Positions 28,501 to 37,189 of a stretch of DNA of 64,000 bases are shown one piece after another. Location: positions 620,001 through 684,000 of the forward strand of contig CAXXFQ010000008.1 in the NCBI GenBank assembly GCA_963674475.2. The letters are read 5' to 3'. Positions within the stretch are counted from its first letter, which is position 1. Every line of letters starts with the position of its first letter. A model generated the notes under the pieces. The model worked only from the letters and a program-made list of their open reading frames with translations, searched no databases and was not told the DNA's origin. Source of the DNA: CAXXFQ01 sp963674475. GTDB lineage: Bacteria > Planctomycetota > Planctomycetia > Pirellulales > Thermoguttaceae. The position numbers were made by a program, and so were the translations under genes.

Positions 28501-28629
28501 GCCGGATTGAATCCGCGGGAAAAAATTACCGAAAATCGTTACCTGGCCGTCTTGTTAAAAGATCCCCGAATGCGAAATTTGTTGCAACGATTCCGTCTGG
28601 AAAAGAAAACGGAAAGTTCGATTCAGTAA
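25582..28629 (+). CDS. Membrane-bound Ser/Thr protein kinase with C-terminal TPR repeats
   Basis: 1015 aa. The kinase domain is at about 92-415: GRGGMGVVY, the Lys in VALKILPF, HRDIKPSNL near residue 267, VTDFGLARF and TLRYMSPEQ. A non-conserved insert of about 60 residues follows the DGQALDTL segment. One membrane helix at about 434-458 separates it from an extracytoplasmic part with a coiled coil and about eight TPR-like repeats (550-900; recurrent NNIG/NNLG and ALDLQK/AIELQR motifs). The kinase faces the cytoplasm; the TPR array is probably the sensor or docking part. It is co-directional with the ECF sigma gene, a pairing typical of planctomycetes. Confidence 0.93.
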   Translation: MHDFSQKPSPLEMLASEAQSRLAEILAAYADDLEQGRHPDIEAILAAHPDLAAPLQVHLVQIEQLHLALQDTDSPETTKVDGTEPRVRDLGDYRIERELGRGGMGVVYLALQVSLGRPVALKILPFASGLDQKQIDRFRNEARAAAQLHHPNIVPVYAVGCDEGVHYYAMQYVDGQALDTLAHPQVGAGEGETASWLEVSRGVSNRSLDDERNSVEAEPLEKPIEPAYSKLTPFGPSDSVEYARRIAQLGLQVAAALDHAHEYGIIHRDIKPSNLILDRQGKVWVTDFGLARFQANAQVTQTGDLVGTLRYMSPEQALGQSRVLDERTDIYSLGITLYELLAQRPAFRGYDRNQILHQIAQLDPTPIRRVNPSVPIDLETIVIKAISKSPQDRYTNCRALADDLRRFLAGEPCLARRPGVAERVSRWTRRHRGAVRFAAGLAIMAVLGLSLTTFLVTRAHQRLARASAEIQSVNFRLEEALADSERNRNEAARNFTRAQNHFRQARQVLDTFGTRYSEPLRTIAGAEPLRLAVLRDTLRYYQDFIKYADDDPVFQRDMAVTYSKVGTIHDQLGQRAESLAAYRKTETILNQLVAQRPDSKKHQADLALCQNNIGLLLSKLGKTVEAGQAYRSALDLQKGLHQNEPSSDRYQAELALTYNNRGLLSAQTGRIDEAQVAFGRAIELQRDLVRRNPERSEFLGSLAISLDNQSRLESRTNPLAAIDDCRRAIDLQKRLVQSNPEERKYRYDLALSYHNLGSLENRSGDLHAARDSYSQAIQLLSQLTHKAPSVATYRFQLAVTRNNLGQIQNTLGELDAARESFETAIDHLERFVEDHPNDPNYLSSLGGTLNNLGMTLERLDQNGQAVGVYRKAIGYQYRAMQIAPTMARFRLFLNKQYWNYARLLRKQNQFEEAGKVTLARKQLWADRPDQLIGVAGELAMTALLLEPKMERSDRKICQWLSDEAIETVGQAIDAGLNPREKITENRYLAVLLKDPRMRNLLQRFRLEKKTESSIQ

Positions 28630-28700
28630 GGATGAATTTTTAACCTCAAAGTCGAAACTACACAAACAAGTCCTCCTTCGATTATCCTCAGGTGACCGTC

Positions 28701-30401
28701 ATGAAACGCCAAACTGATCGACGTACCGTTGCACACTCCCGTTCGTTTCGCTCTACCAAGCGTGGGCAAACACCGCGCAGTGTTTCTTTGAAGGTCGAGC
28801 TTTTGGAGAGCCGACTGGCGCTTTCGGTCGGCCCGTTTCAACCGGATGTGATTGAGTTGAACCTTTTCGCGCCGGAGGAGTTCGAGGCGATTGCCCGACT
28901 GATCGCGCCGGAGCACGAGACGCTTGCCCAAGAAGCGGCGGCGTTTCCGATCGCGTACGATCAGGCAACGACTGCGGCGGATTCGGCGGATTCGATGAAT
29001 CCGACGCAGTCGGACGGATTTATTCTCTTCGACGCCAATACCCCTGAGGGCGGCCGGATCTGGTTTGCTGCATCGGGACCGGCGATTGAGGCGGACTCCG
29101 AGACCTTTTCGACGGTTGTCGACGGTTCCGATTCGGTGGTTTCCGAATTACTTGCTTCGTGGCGACAAACGGACTCCCGGATCGGGGCCGGAAACGATTG
29201 GTGGGATTCCCTTTCTTTTCTCCCTTTGCCTATTGGAAGCGAAGGGGAAGGCCTGTTTTCTGATTTGGGCAGTTTTGCGATACTGAGTTTCAGTGAGAAT
29301 CCCATCTCAAGTTCGCTCTCTTTTGATGGTATGATCGACCATCCCGAGTTCTTTTCGCAAGACGATTGGATTTCAATTATCGATCCCGGAATGCAAAGTA
29401 GTTCTTTCACTAACCCAAGCCTCGATAACCTGACGTGGGCCGACTTGGCCGGAGACACGGCTGGTACTGGGGCCGTGAAAATTTCCGGCTTAAACGGCGA
29501 TCCTCTCTTCTGCCATTACGGAGAGGATCTTTTGTTTTCCACGTTTCTCTTGCGGAAAAATGGTCTGACGCCGATCGATATGGTGGAACAGGGCCCGTTG
29601 TCAGCTCCACGGGGTGGCCCTTTTCCCGCGATCGTGGCCGGGCAACAAAGCGAGGCGCGAGGTTCGTCGAACGAAGCGGTCCTTGCTCCTGTGACGTCGA
29701 ATCTTTTTGGAGAAGATGCTGCCGCCTCAAATACCCATGAAGCCGATCTCGATTATTCCGAGCGGAACGGGGAAGCAGCTTTTTCCATGAACGAACCGAC
29801 CGTTTCCAGGAATTTGAGGGGCACCGGGGAGGAAGATTCTTACTTGATCGAGTCGCAAGAGGGCGAAATCACGGCCCAAGTTGGCAGCTTTGAGGACTCT
29901 GGCGACGTGTCGTTATCGCTGGAGTCTCTCGAGGGAGAGGTCCAACAGGGAGGTTTTATCGACATCACGCTGGCGATGACCGATGCCATTGTTCCGGCCG
30001 AAACGCTCGTGACCCAGGTGGAGCCGAGTGCCGCGAATCCGGCCGAGCAAAAGGAGATTGCGATCGAGGCGGCTTGCGACCGGGATTACGCTTTTGAACT
30101 GGCGATGGCCGACGGGTTTTCTCAAATGATCGACGAGGCGGGTATCGTGGAATTGCCGTCGTTGGACTCCTGGAGTGAGGGGGAAGGGGGGGCCGAGGCG
30201 ACCGTCGCGCCGACTCCGGTGAGTCTGCCTGCCGGAAGCCAATCGGGCGAATCGTCGGCCTCCGAGCGGACGAAACAGGCCGGTCACCGCGATCTCTCCC
30301 AAAATCAAAGAGAAGACTGGGCTGCGGGCGCGTTCTCGACCGTGATCGTCGGAGCCGCCGCGTTTCGTGTTTGGCAAAAACGACCCAAGGAAGAATCATA
30401 A
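28701..30401 (+). CDS. Secreted/membrane-anchored protein with LEPR-XLL-like export motif, function unknown
   Basis: 566 aa from the ATG at 28701 (AGGTGA just upstream; an in-frame GTG lies at 28692). The N-terminus is very basic and contains KVELLESRLALS, resembling the LEPR-XLL motif at the start of many planctomycete surface proteins. The body is acidic, Ser/Glu/Ala-rich and without a recognised domain. Near the end is a single hydrophobic stretch (AAGAFSTVIVGAAAFRVW) followed by KRPKEES, a possible membrane anchor with a basic stop. It lies 72 bp after the kinase gene, so it may be the substrate or output of the sigma/kinase system (inference). Confidence 0.8.
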   Translation: MKRQTDRRTVAHSRSFRSTKRGQTPRSVSLKVELLESRLALSVGPFQPDVIELNLFAPEEFEAIARLIAPEHETLAQEAAAFPIAYDQATTAADSADSMNPTQSDGFILFDANTPEGGRIWFAASGPAIEADSETFSTVVDGSDSVVSELLASWRQTDSRIGAGNDWWDSLSFLPLPIGSEGEGLFSDLGSFAILSFSENPISSSLSFDGMIDHPEFFSQDDWISIIDPGMQSSSFTNPSLDNLTWADLAGDTAGTGAVKISGLNGDPLFCHYGEDLLFSTFLLRKNGLTPIDMVEQGPLSAPRGGPFPAIVAGQQSEARGSSNEAVLAPVTSNLFGEDAAASNTHEADLDYSERNGEAAFSMNEPTVSRNLRGTGEEDSYLIESQEGEITAQVGSFEDSGDVSLSLESLEGEVQQGGFIDITLAMTDAIVPAETLVTQVEPSAANPAEQKEIAIEAACDRDYAFELAMADGFSQMIDEAGIVELPSLDSWSEGEGGAEATVAPTPVSLPAGSQSGESSASERTKQAGHRDLSQNQREDWAAGAFSTVIVGAAAFRVWQKRPKEES

Positions 30402-30561
30402 AAAAGGGGAAGTGTTCCTTCCTTGGGGGTTCCTTGTTGTTTGAATCTGAAAGTCGGCCTCTCGATTTTCTTCCAGGATTATCGTAGAATTATCTCTCAA
30501 TAAAATCAGGTCTCGGTGATTTTGGTGCGTGGGGGGGCCGGTTTCTTTTTTTCCGGTTTTT

Positions 30562-32379
30562 ATGATTCAAAATTTGGGTAAAAGGATGGACGATTCGACC
30601 GACGCGGCATGGATCCGGCGGATGCGGCGACCGGGAACCGTCTTGTTGCGAGATGGCAAATCGGCGCGAGAGAGCGGGTGGCTCGTTTACGACGACCCTC
30701 GTGAGGTGATCGTCGCCGATCGACCGGAGGAGGTGCTTTCGTCACTGGCCCGAGCCGAAAAGGCGGTTGCCGCCGGTTATGAAGTATGCGGGTTTCTGGC
30801 CTATGAAGCGGCCGGCGCTTTGGACGAGGCGATGAAAACCTGCCCGCCCCGGACCGGGTTGCCGTTGGTCTGGTTGGCCGTTTACGAGTCGGGCGAACCG
30901 CTGGCCGAACTTCCAAAAATGCCCGGCTCGGATTTCTTTCTCGGCGACTGGACGCTCTCGAAAACGCGGGAAGCATACGAGCGGGATTTTCAAAAGATCA
31001 AAGGTTATATCGCCGACGGTGAAACCTATCAGATCAATTACACGCTCCGCCTCGACGCGGCTTTTTCCGGGAGCGCGTACGCTTTTTTTCAAAAGCTGTT
31101 CCTGCGGCAACCGACCGCCTACACCACCTGGGTCCATACCGGGCGTCATGTGATCTGCTCGGTCAGCCCGGAACTTTTTTATGAGCAACACGGTCAGTCG
31201 CTTGTTTCAAAACCGATGAAAGGGACCCGGCCGACCGACGTCGATCCGGCTCGAAGTCGCCGAAATCGCGAGGCGCTTGTTGCCTCGGAAAAAGATCGAG
31301 CGGAAAACACGATGATCGTCGACATGATCCGCAATGATCTGGGGAAAGTCGCCCGATTCGGGACGGTCGAAACGCCGTCGTTGTTTGATATCGAATCGCA
31401 CCCGACCGTCTGGCAGATGACCTCAACCGTCCGGTGTCAATCGGAGGCCGGTTTCTCCGAGGTCATCAAGGCGCTCTTTCCGTGCGCTTCGGTGACCGGG
31501 GCTCCGAAGGTGCGGGCGATGGAAATTATTCGCGAACTCGAACGGACGTCGCGCGGCGTGTATACCGGGGCGATCGGTCGTCTCGGCGGTGACGGGGCCC
31601 GATTCAACGTGGCGATTCGAACCGCCTGCCTCGATACCGAGCGTGGTCGGATCGAATACGGCTCCGGCGGCGGGATCGTCTGGGATTCTCAGGCGGAAGA
31701 GGAGTATCAAGAGTGCCTCGCCAAGGCGAAGATTGTCACTGAACCGGGCGAGCCGTTTTCGTTGTTGGAGACGATGCTTTACGGCGGTCGACGTTTTTTT
31801 CTTCTCGAAGAACATCTTGACCGGTTGGAGGCCTCGGCCCGATTCTTTGGCTTCACGTTTGATCGACGGGAAATCGAAGCAAGGTTGGCAACTTTTGCAA
31901 ACGAACTTGGGGCTCAGCGAAGCCGAGTTCGACTTCTGCTTGCGAAAGACGGTCAGCCGACGTTCGAATCGTGCTCTTGTGACCGCGCTGAACGGAAAAC
32001 TTGGAAAGTGACGTTTGCGCCGTGGCCGGTCGATTCGGCGAACCCGTTTCTGATTCACAAAACGACTCGACGCGAAGTCTATGAGCGGGCTTTGGCCGAG
32101 TGTCCTGCCTGTGACGACGTGCTGTTGTATAACGAGCGGGGCGAAGTGACCGAATCGACGATTGCCAATTTGGTGGTGGAAAAGGAAGGAAAGCGGTTCA
32201 CGCCGCCGGTCGAGTCGGGGTTGTTGCCGGGGACGTTTCGACGGCGGCTTTTGCATCGCGGTTGGATGGAATCGAAGCGACTGACGATTCAGGACGTGGT
32301 CGAGGCCGATCGGCTCTTCTTGGTCAACTCGGTCCGAGGTGTCATTCCGTTCGAACTGATCGATCGTGGGACCCACTAG
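30562..32379 (+). CDS. pabB: Aminodeoxychorismate synthase component I fused to aminodeoxychorismate lyase (PabB-PabC)
   Basis: 605 aa. The first about 380 residues are a chorismate-binding domain: GETYQINYTLRL, SPELFYEQHG, KPMKGTRP with the active-site Lys, DRAENTMIVDMIRNDLGK, ASVTGAPKVRAMEI and GSGGGIVWDS. The last about 220 residues form a PLP-dependent class IV lyase: ETMLYGGRRFFLLEEHLDRL, the PLP Lys in IHKTTRREVYERA, NERGEVTESTIANL and LLPGTFRR. Together they convert chorismate plus ammonia to 4-aminobenzoate for folate synthesis; the glutaminase (PabA) is not nearby. The start is uncertain (GTG 30529, ATG 30562, ATG 30586). Confidence 0.92.
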   Translation: MIQNLGKRMDDSTDAAWIRRMRRPGTVLLRDGKSARESGWLVYDDPREVIVADRPEEVLSSLARAEKAVAAGYEVCGFLAYEAAGALDEAMKTCPPRTGLPLVWLAVYESGEPLAELPKMPGSDFFLGDWTLSKTREAYERDFQKIKGYIADGETYQINYTLRLDAAFSGSAYAFFQKLFLRQPTAYTTWVHTGRHVICSVSPELFYEQHGQSLVSKPMKGTRPTDVDPARSRRNREALVASEKDRAENTMIVDMIRNDLGKVARFGTVETPSLFDIESHPTVWQMTSTVRCQSEAGFSEVIKALFPCASVTGAPKVRAMEIIRELERTSRGVYTGAIGRLGGDGARFNVAIRTACLDTERGRIEYGSGGGIVWDSQAEEEYQECLAKAKIVTEPGEPFSLLETMLYGGRRFFLLEEHLDRLEASARFFGFTFDRREIEARLATFANELGAQRSRVRLLLAKDGQPTFESCSCDRAERKTWKVTFAPWPVDSANPFLIHKTTRREVYERALAECPACDDVLLYNERGEVTESTIANLVVEKEGKRFTPPVESGLLPGTFRRRLLHRGWMESKRLTIQDVVEADRLFLVNSVRGVIPFELIDRGTH

Positions 32380-32410
32380 AAAAGGGGCCGCCTCGAACCG
32401 TGCGGGTGCT

Positions 32411-33574
32411 TTACTCGATGTCGGCCAATTCAATCTGGGTTTTGACGAACTCGTCACGCAGCTCGAAGAACTTGTCGAGCAGTTTCGGCTCGAAATGCTT
32501 TCCGCGTTCTTTGCGCATCAGTTCGAAGCACTTTTCCAACGGGAAGGGCGGTTTATACGGGCGACGGCTGCTGAGCGAATCGAAGACATCGGCGATCGCC
32601 GTGATGCGGCCTTCCAGCGGAATGTCCTCCCCGGCCAGCCCCAACGGGTATCCGGTTCCGTCCCAATGCTCGTGGTGGGTCAAGGCGATATTCGAGGCGG
32701 TTTTTAAAATGGGTGAGTGACATTCGCCCAGGATCTTTTCGCCGACCCGGGTGTGTGCCTGAAAAAGGTGCCACTGGTCGGGAGTCATCGTTTCGAACGT
32801 CCGCTTGCCGTAGTTGCAGTGACGTTGCATGATCTCGATTTCTTCCGGCGTGAGTTTGCCCGGCTTCAGAAGGATCGAGTCCGGGATGCCGATCTTGCCG
32901 ACGTCGTGCAACAGGGCCGCCTGCTCGTAAAGGGTGGCCGTTTCTTCGTCCAGGCCGATCGCACGCGACAAGATGCCGACATAACGGCCGACCCGGATGA
33001 CGTGTCGCCCGGTTTCGTTGTCGCGGTATTCCGACGCGCGGGCCAGGCAGTAGATGGCCTCCAATTGCGACGCGACCAGCGCCTGGGTCCGCTCTTGGAC
33101 CAACTGTTCGAGTTGCTCGGCCTGTTTTTGGAGCGAATCGTGGTGTTCCTTGATTAAAAGGGCGTTGCGAATCCGGGGGATCAGTTCCATCGGCTCGACC
33201 GGTTTGCTGAGAAAATCGGTCGCTCCCAGCTCCAAGGCCCGACGCTTCGTTTCGAGTTCGTCCATTGCCGTCAGGATGATGACCGGGATGTGTTTGGTCG
33301 CTTCGTGGGCGCGGATTTGCTCCAGGAGGGTCAGCCCACTGATCTGCGGCATCATGATGTCCAACAAGATCACGTCGGGCCGTCGCGCGTGAATCTCGTC
33401 GAGCGCGCCGGTCGGATCGGAAAGCCCAAGAAAGTTTTCGTACCCATCGAGTTCCAGGTATTTCCGAACGACCTTGATATTCAGTGGTTGGTCATCGATG
33501 ATCATGATCAACGACTGCTTGGCCGTCTTCGAGGTGGAGTGATTCGAGGGGGCGTCCAACTGGGTATTCATCAT
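32411..33574 (-). CDS. Response regulator with HD-GYP domain (c-di-GMP phosphodiesterase)
   Basis: 387 aa from the ATG at 33574. The receiver domain (about 20-140) has IIDDQPLN, the phospho-acceptor Asp in ILLDIMMPQISG and LSKPVEPMEL. A coiled coil leads into an HD-GYP domain with ALLHDVGKIGIPDSIL and HHEHWDGTGYPLGL, which carry the metal-binding HD and the GYP signature for c-di-GMP hydrolysis. The frame extends to 33685, but the extra residues look unselected. No DNA-binding domain follows. It converges with the pabB-type gene (31 bp apart). It could set c-di-GMP levels that the possible riboswitch at 9848 would read (speculative). Confidence 0.94.
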   Translation of the reverse strand: MMNTQLDAPSNHSTSKTAKQSLIMIIDDQPLNIKVVRKYLELDGYENFLGLSDPTGALDEIHARRPDVILLDIMMPQISGLTLLEQIRAHEATKHIPVIILTAMDELETKRRALELGATDFLSKPVEPMELIPRIRNALLIKEHHDSLQKQAEQLEQLVQERTQALVASQLEAIYCLARASEYRDNETGRHVIRVGRYVGILSRAIGLDEETATLYEQAALLHDVGKIGIPDSILLKPGKLTPEEIEIMQRHCNYGKRTFETMTPDQWHLFQAHTRVGEKILGECHSPILKTASNIALTHHEHWDGTGYPLGLAGEDIPLEGRITAIADVFDSLSSRRPYKPPFPLEKCFELMRKERGKHFEPKLLDKFFELRDEFVKTQIELADIE

Positions 33575-33772
33575 CCGTTCGCCTGGCGATTTGGCTGTTT
33601 TTGAAAGTATTTTCACAATACAAATATAGGTCACCAATCGAAAAGAGTGACCCGAGACCGAAGCGGAATCAAGAGAGGGCTCCAACGATTGTAGCTTTTA
33701 TAGGGAAGGGCCCTTGTGGGCGGTCAAGTGACCGTTTTTCGTTTGGAGTTCGAGAACCCATTTTTAGATAAA

Positions 33773-33813
33773 AAAAGCCAAGGGGGTATTTTATCGAGCG
33801 CCCTTGGCTTTTT
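33773..33813 (-). terminator. Rho-independent terminator downstream of ftsK (probably bidirectional)
   Basis: GCCAAGGG (33777-33784) pairs with CCCTTGGC (33801-33808). There is an A-run on one side and TTTTT on the other, so the stem could act in both directions. It lies about 30 bp after the end of the acidic tail frame (33843), which agrees with ftsK mRNA extending through that frame. Confidence 0.8.
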
Positions 33814-33842
33814 CGTGAAGGAGAGGATTGGGATTGAGTGAT

Positions 33843-34286
33843 TTATTTTTCCATAAGGGAATCGGATTTTTCTTCCTCAGACTCGTCGTCCCACTCGCCG
33901 TTGTTCCAGCCTTCCTCCTCCTCCTCTTGGCCCTCTTCCCATTCAGTGTCGTCCTCGTCGTATTCGATGTATTCGTATTCGTACTCTTCGTCGCCGGTCT
34001 CTTCGCCGCCGGTCTCTTCTTCCACTTCGTCGGCTTCGTCAGATTCGTCGGCGTCCTCTTCCCAAGGCGGCTGCGGTTCGTTTTTGTCGTCCGGCTGCTT
34101 TCCGACGCGACGGACCGTTACTTGACGTGGGGTCACGACCACCTCCTCGACCGCTTCTTCTTCCTCCTCGGCCTCTTCCTCTTCCGGTTCGTTTAGGCGG
34201 ATGGTGTTGCCTCGACGGGCCGGCGTCGAAGGGGGCGGTGGAGAGGCGGAAAACGGGGGCGCTTGGTTTCGATGGCTCGGCGCCGG
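33843..34286 (-). other. Frameshifted C-terminal acidic tail of FtsK
   Basis: A frame offset by one base from the FtsK frame is open from just after a TGA at 34287-34289 to a TAA at 33843. Read in continuation it gives a Pro-rich linker (SASPPPPSTPARRG), then NTIRLNEPEEEEAEEEEE, VVVTPRQVTVRRVG and a strongly acidic end with EYEYEYIEYDEDD. Codons look natural and the composition matches the acidic linker inside FtsK, whereas the FtsK frame here becomes Arg/Gly-only. Two runs of five C on the coding strand (34255-34259 and 34231-34235) are likely slip sites. It has no convincing start of its own. Confidence 0.65.
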
Positions 34287-36618
34287 TCATCACTTCCCAA
34301 TCTTCGGTACTAATGAGCACCTCGCGGGCTTGCGAGCCGTTGTACGGTCCGACGAATCCGTCTTCGGCCATGAAGTCGATCAACCGGGCCGCCCGTCCGT
34401 AGCCGATCCCTAACGATCGTTGCAACAGCGAGACGCTTCCGCGCCGTTCCCGGACCACAATGTCGACCGCCCCCTCGTAAAGCTCGTCGCGGTCGGCAAA
34501 GTTGCGCTCGTTTCCGTTTTCGTCCTTGGTCGGCAGGGAGACCAATTCGGTGGCGAATTGGGGCTCGTTCGTTCCTACCGAATCGATCACCAGGTTGATC
34601 TCGTCGTCGCTTAGGAAAGTGCCTTGACCGCGAATCAATGAGCTGGTTCCCGGCCACAGGAACAACATGTCGCCGTTGCCCAGGAGTTTGTCGGCTCCCA
34701 TCTCGTCGAGCACGACGCGGCTATCGACACGGCTGGCCACCTGGAAGGCGACCCGCGCGGGCAAGTTCGACTTGATCAAGCCGGTGATGACATCGACGGT
34801 CGGTTTTTGGGTCGCCAGGACCAAGTGGATTCCGACCGCCCGGCTCTTTTGGGCCAAGCGGATGATGTGGCTTTCGACTTCCTTGGGCGCGGTCATCATC
34901 AGGTCGGCGATTTCGTCGGCGATGATGACGATAAACGGCATGTGGGCCGGGATCTCGTTACGCTGTTCCTCGTTTTCGATTTCGAGTCGCTGCATCAACT
35001 CTTCTTCGCCCAATTGGTTGTAGGCGGTCAAATGTCGGACCCCGGCACGGGCCAGCAGCTGATAACGCTCTTCCATTTTTTCGACCGCCCAGGCCAGAAT
35101 CGCCTCGGCCTTGCGCATGTCGGTCACGACCGGATGCATCAGGTGCGGAATTTTTTTGTAGGGGGAGAGCTCGACCATTTTCGGGTCGATCATCAACATC
35201 CGCACCTCGTCCGGACGCCGGGTCATCAACATCGAGACGATCATCGAGTTGAGACAAACGCTTTTCCCCGTTCCGGTACGTCCGGCAATCAGCAAGTGGG
35301 GCATCTGGGCCAAGTCGACGACCATCGAATGGCCCGAGACGTCTTTGCCCATGAAGATCGGAATCTTCATCCGACCCGCTTTGCCTTCGGCTTCTTCGAT
35401 CACTTCACGAAGACGGACCAAATGACGTTCGGAGTTGGGGATCTCGATCCCCACGGTGTTTTTGCCCGGGATCGGCGCGACGATTCGGACGCTGGGAACC
35501 TTCAACGCGATCGCCAAATCGTCGGCCAGCGACGTGACGCGGCTAAGGCGAAGTCCCGCTTCCAACTCGATCTCGAATTGGGCAATCACCGGCCCGGTTT
35601 GGATCTCGACGACGCGGACGTTCAGACCGAAATTCCGGAACGTCTGTTCGAGAACCTTTGCTTTGCGCCGGACATCTTTCTCGTGTTCTTCGAAGGCAAA
35701 CGACTCTTGGGGCAAAAGTAGATCGATCGAAGGCAGCTCGTAATCGGACGGGTCGTTTTTGCTTCCTGCCGCCTCGAGCTGTTCGATGACCTCGTCGCGG
35801 TCGGTTTTCTTCGGTTTACGGATCTTCAATTCACGCGCCGGTTTGGTCGATTCGTTTCCTTCCGATTCCTCGGTTTCCTCTTCGTCCACTTCTTCGTCGA
35901 CGTATTCCCACTCTTCCTCTTCTTCTTCCTCCTCGGCCAGGTCGCGACCGGCAATTTTGACCGCGATATCGTCCTCGTCCAGATCGGTTCGCTTGGCTTT
36001 CTTCGAAACTTTGCCCGATTTTTCCAGTTGCATCTGGCGATAAACACGCCCGGCGGTCAGAACGGTTCGTCCGACACCGCGAGCGGGAACGCCGACCGTC
36101 CAAGCGAAAAGGCGGACCAAAAGATAGTCGGTCGAGAGAAGGAGCCCGCCTAATATCATGCAAGTAGTCAATATGTAAGCACCGACCGCCGCGCAATGGG
36201 TTTCAAGCGTTGCACGACCGATTGCGCCGAGGTAGCCGCCCGATCCGATCACCGGGCCCGGCGACCATTGGGGCGCGGCCATTGCCACAAGCGTCGAAAC
36301 ACCCGCCAGCGACAAGAGCCAACCGGTCAAACGCAACAAGGGCTCGTTGATCTCTCGTCGGGCCAGCAGAAACGCGTCGGCCACCGCCAGCGAAAACAGG
36401 AGATAGAACGCTCCAAGCCCGATCGTCTCAAAGAGATGACGCGAGATAAACGCGCCAAACCGACCGCACACGTTGAGCGTCTCGCACGACGGGGGATAGA
36501 CCAGCGAGCTGGGGGGATCGCTTGCGTGATAGCTCAATAGGGCCCCGCCAAGAAAGATCGTGGCGGCCAAGAGCCCTAAGGCGATCAGGTCGAGCTTTAA
36601 ATTGCGGTCGTCGAACAT
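34039..36618 (-). CDS. ftsK: DNA translocase FtsK/SpoIIIE
   Basis: 859 aa in the uninterrupted frame. Four membrane helices occupy about residues 10-190. An acidic linker with EEEEEEEEWEYVDEEVDEEE lies at 225-255. The RecA-like motor has Walker A AGRTGTGKSV near residue 447 and RMLMIDPKMVELSPY. The C-terminal winged-helix gamma domain (SLLQRSLGIGYGRAARLIDF, GFVGP) ends near residue 770 and reads KOPS-type sequences in relatives. It pumps the chromosome terminus through the division septum. The last about 70 residues turn into an Arg/Gly-rich run that looks like the wrong frame; a one-base shift near 34255 would give about 923 aa with an acidic tail ending at 33843. Confidence 0.93.
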   Translation of the reverse strand: MFDDRNLKLDLIALGLLAATIFLGGALLSYHASDPPSSLVYPPSCETLNVCGRFGAFISRHLFETIGLGAFYLLFSLAVADAFLLARREINEPLLRLTGWLLSLAGVSTLVAMAAPQWSPGPVIGSGGYLGAIGRATLETHCAAVGAYILTTCMILGGLLLSTDYLLVRLFAWTVGVPARGVGRTVLTAGRVYRQMQLEKSGKVSKKAKRTDLDEDDIAVKIAGRDLAEEEEEEEEWEYVDEEVDEEETEESEGNESTKPARELKIRKPKKTDRDEVIEQLEAAGSKNDPSDYELPSIDLLLPQESFAFEEHEKDVRRKAKVLEQTFRNFGLNVRVVEIQTGPVIAQFEIELEAGLRLSRVTSLADDLAIALKVPSVRIVAPIPGKNTVGIEIPNSERHLVRLREVIEEAEGKAGRMKIPIFMGKDVSGHSMVVDLAQMPHLLIAGRTGTGKSVCLNSMIVSMLMTRRPDEVRMLMIDPKMVELSPYKKIPHLMHPVVTDMRKAEAILAWAVEKMEERYQLLARAGVRHLTAYNQLGEEELMQRLEIENEEQRNEIPAHMPFIVIIADEIADLMMTAPKEVESHIIRLAQKSRAVGIHLVLATQKPTVDVITGLIKSNLPARVAFQVASRVDSRVVLDEMGADKLLGNGDMLFLWPGTSSLIRGQGTFLSDDEINLVIDSVGTNEPQFATELVSLPTKDENGNERNFADRDELYEGAVDIVVRERRGSVSLLQRSLGIGYGRAARLIDFMAEDGFVGPYNGSQAREVLISTEDWEVMTGAEPSKPSAPVFRLSTAPFDAGPSRQHHPPKRTGRGRGRGGRRSGRGGGRDPTSSNGPSRRKAAGRQKRTAAALGRGRRRI

Positions 36619-37189
36619 GGAAGTCGATGCACATGGTTTTTAGCGTATTTTACTTAAGCGTAGCCGGGTCTCTTCAACCGAGAGGGAAAGGGGAAAATTA
36701 AACCCATTTCGCACTCGGCACTCAGGCAAACAGGGGATCTCTCCCCCCATGGCCTTCCGTGACGCCACACTTACATGAAAACCGCTCTGATCATGGCATC
36801 GCACGATTTGTCGAAAGGACTATCCCGCGGCCGCGTGCCAAGCAGCGACGGCGCGGAAGTCGATCGACACCCCCCCAGGTGTGCGATGCACGAGTGTTCC
36901 AGGGTACGTCCTTACCCTCTCACAAGAATCCTTTCTTCGACTTAGATCGGCCAGACCTTTGGCTGAGGGTCAACTTGAATTTTTTTCGCCGAATGGTTTG
37001 CCCGAAGAATCCAGACCGGACGACAATTGCCGACGGAATAACCCAAAGAGTTTTCTTTCCACGGTCAAAAGGGGCGCCTGAAAGGCAAAAAAAACGATCC
37101 AGCCGGTTCGATCGTTTTATTTGACAGAACCGATTGGATCGTTATTGGAAACTAAGGGGTACGCCCGGATGTTTTCTTGCGGGGCGTGA
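36619..37189. other. Intergenic region upstream of ftsK
   Basis: 571 bp. The frame 36759-37124 (+) encodes an Arg/Pro-rich sequence without any family signature and is not accepted as a gene. The only clear structure is the terminator at 37088-37120. The ftsK promoter should lie near 36620-36700 but no clean hexamers are seen. Confidence 0.55.
37088..37120 (-). terminator. Rho-independent terminator after the TIM-barrel gene
   Basis: AAAACGATC (37091-37099) pairs with GATCGTTTT (37110-37118), with an A-run before and T-rich sequence after the stem. It sits 70 bp beyond the stop of the minus-strand gene at 37190 and could act in both directions. Confidence 0.7.

Noticed and set aside
33843..34142. 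Acidic 99-aa frame as an independent gene
   Set aside because: The only start is a GTG inside a continuous acidic frame that overlaps ftsK and begins further upstream; it is better explained as the shifted FtsK tail.
36759..37124. 121-aa frame in the gap upstream of ftsK
   Set aside because: Basic, low-information sequence without start signal or family; it overlaps the terminator region.
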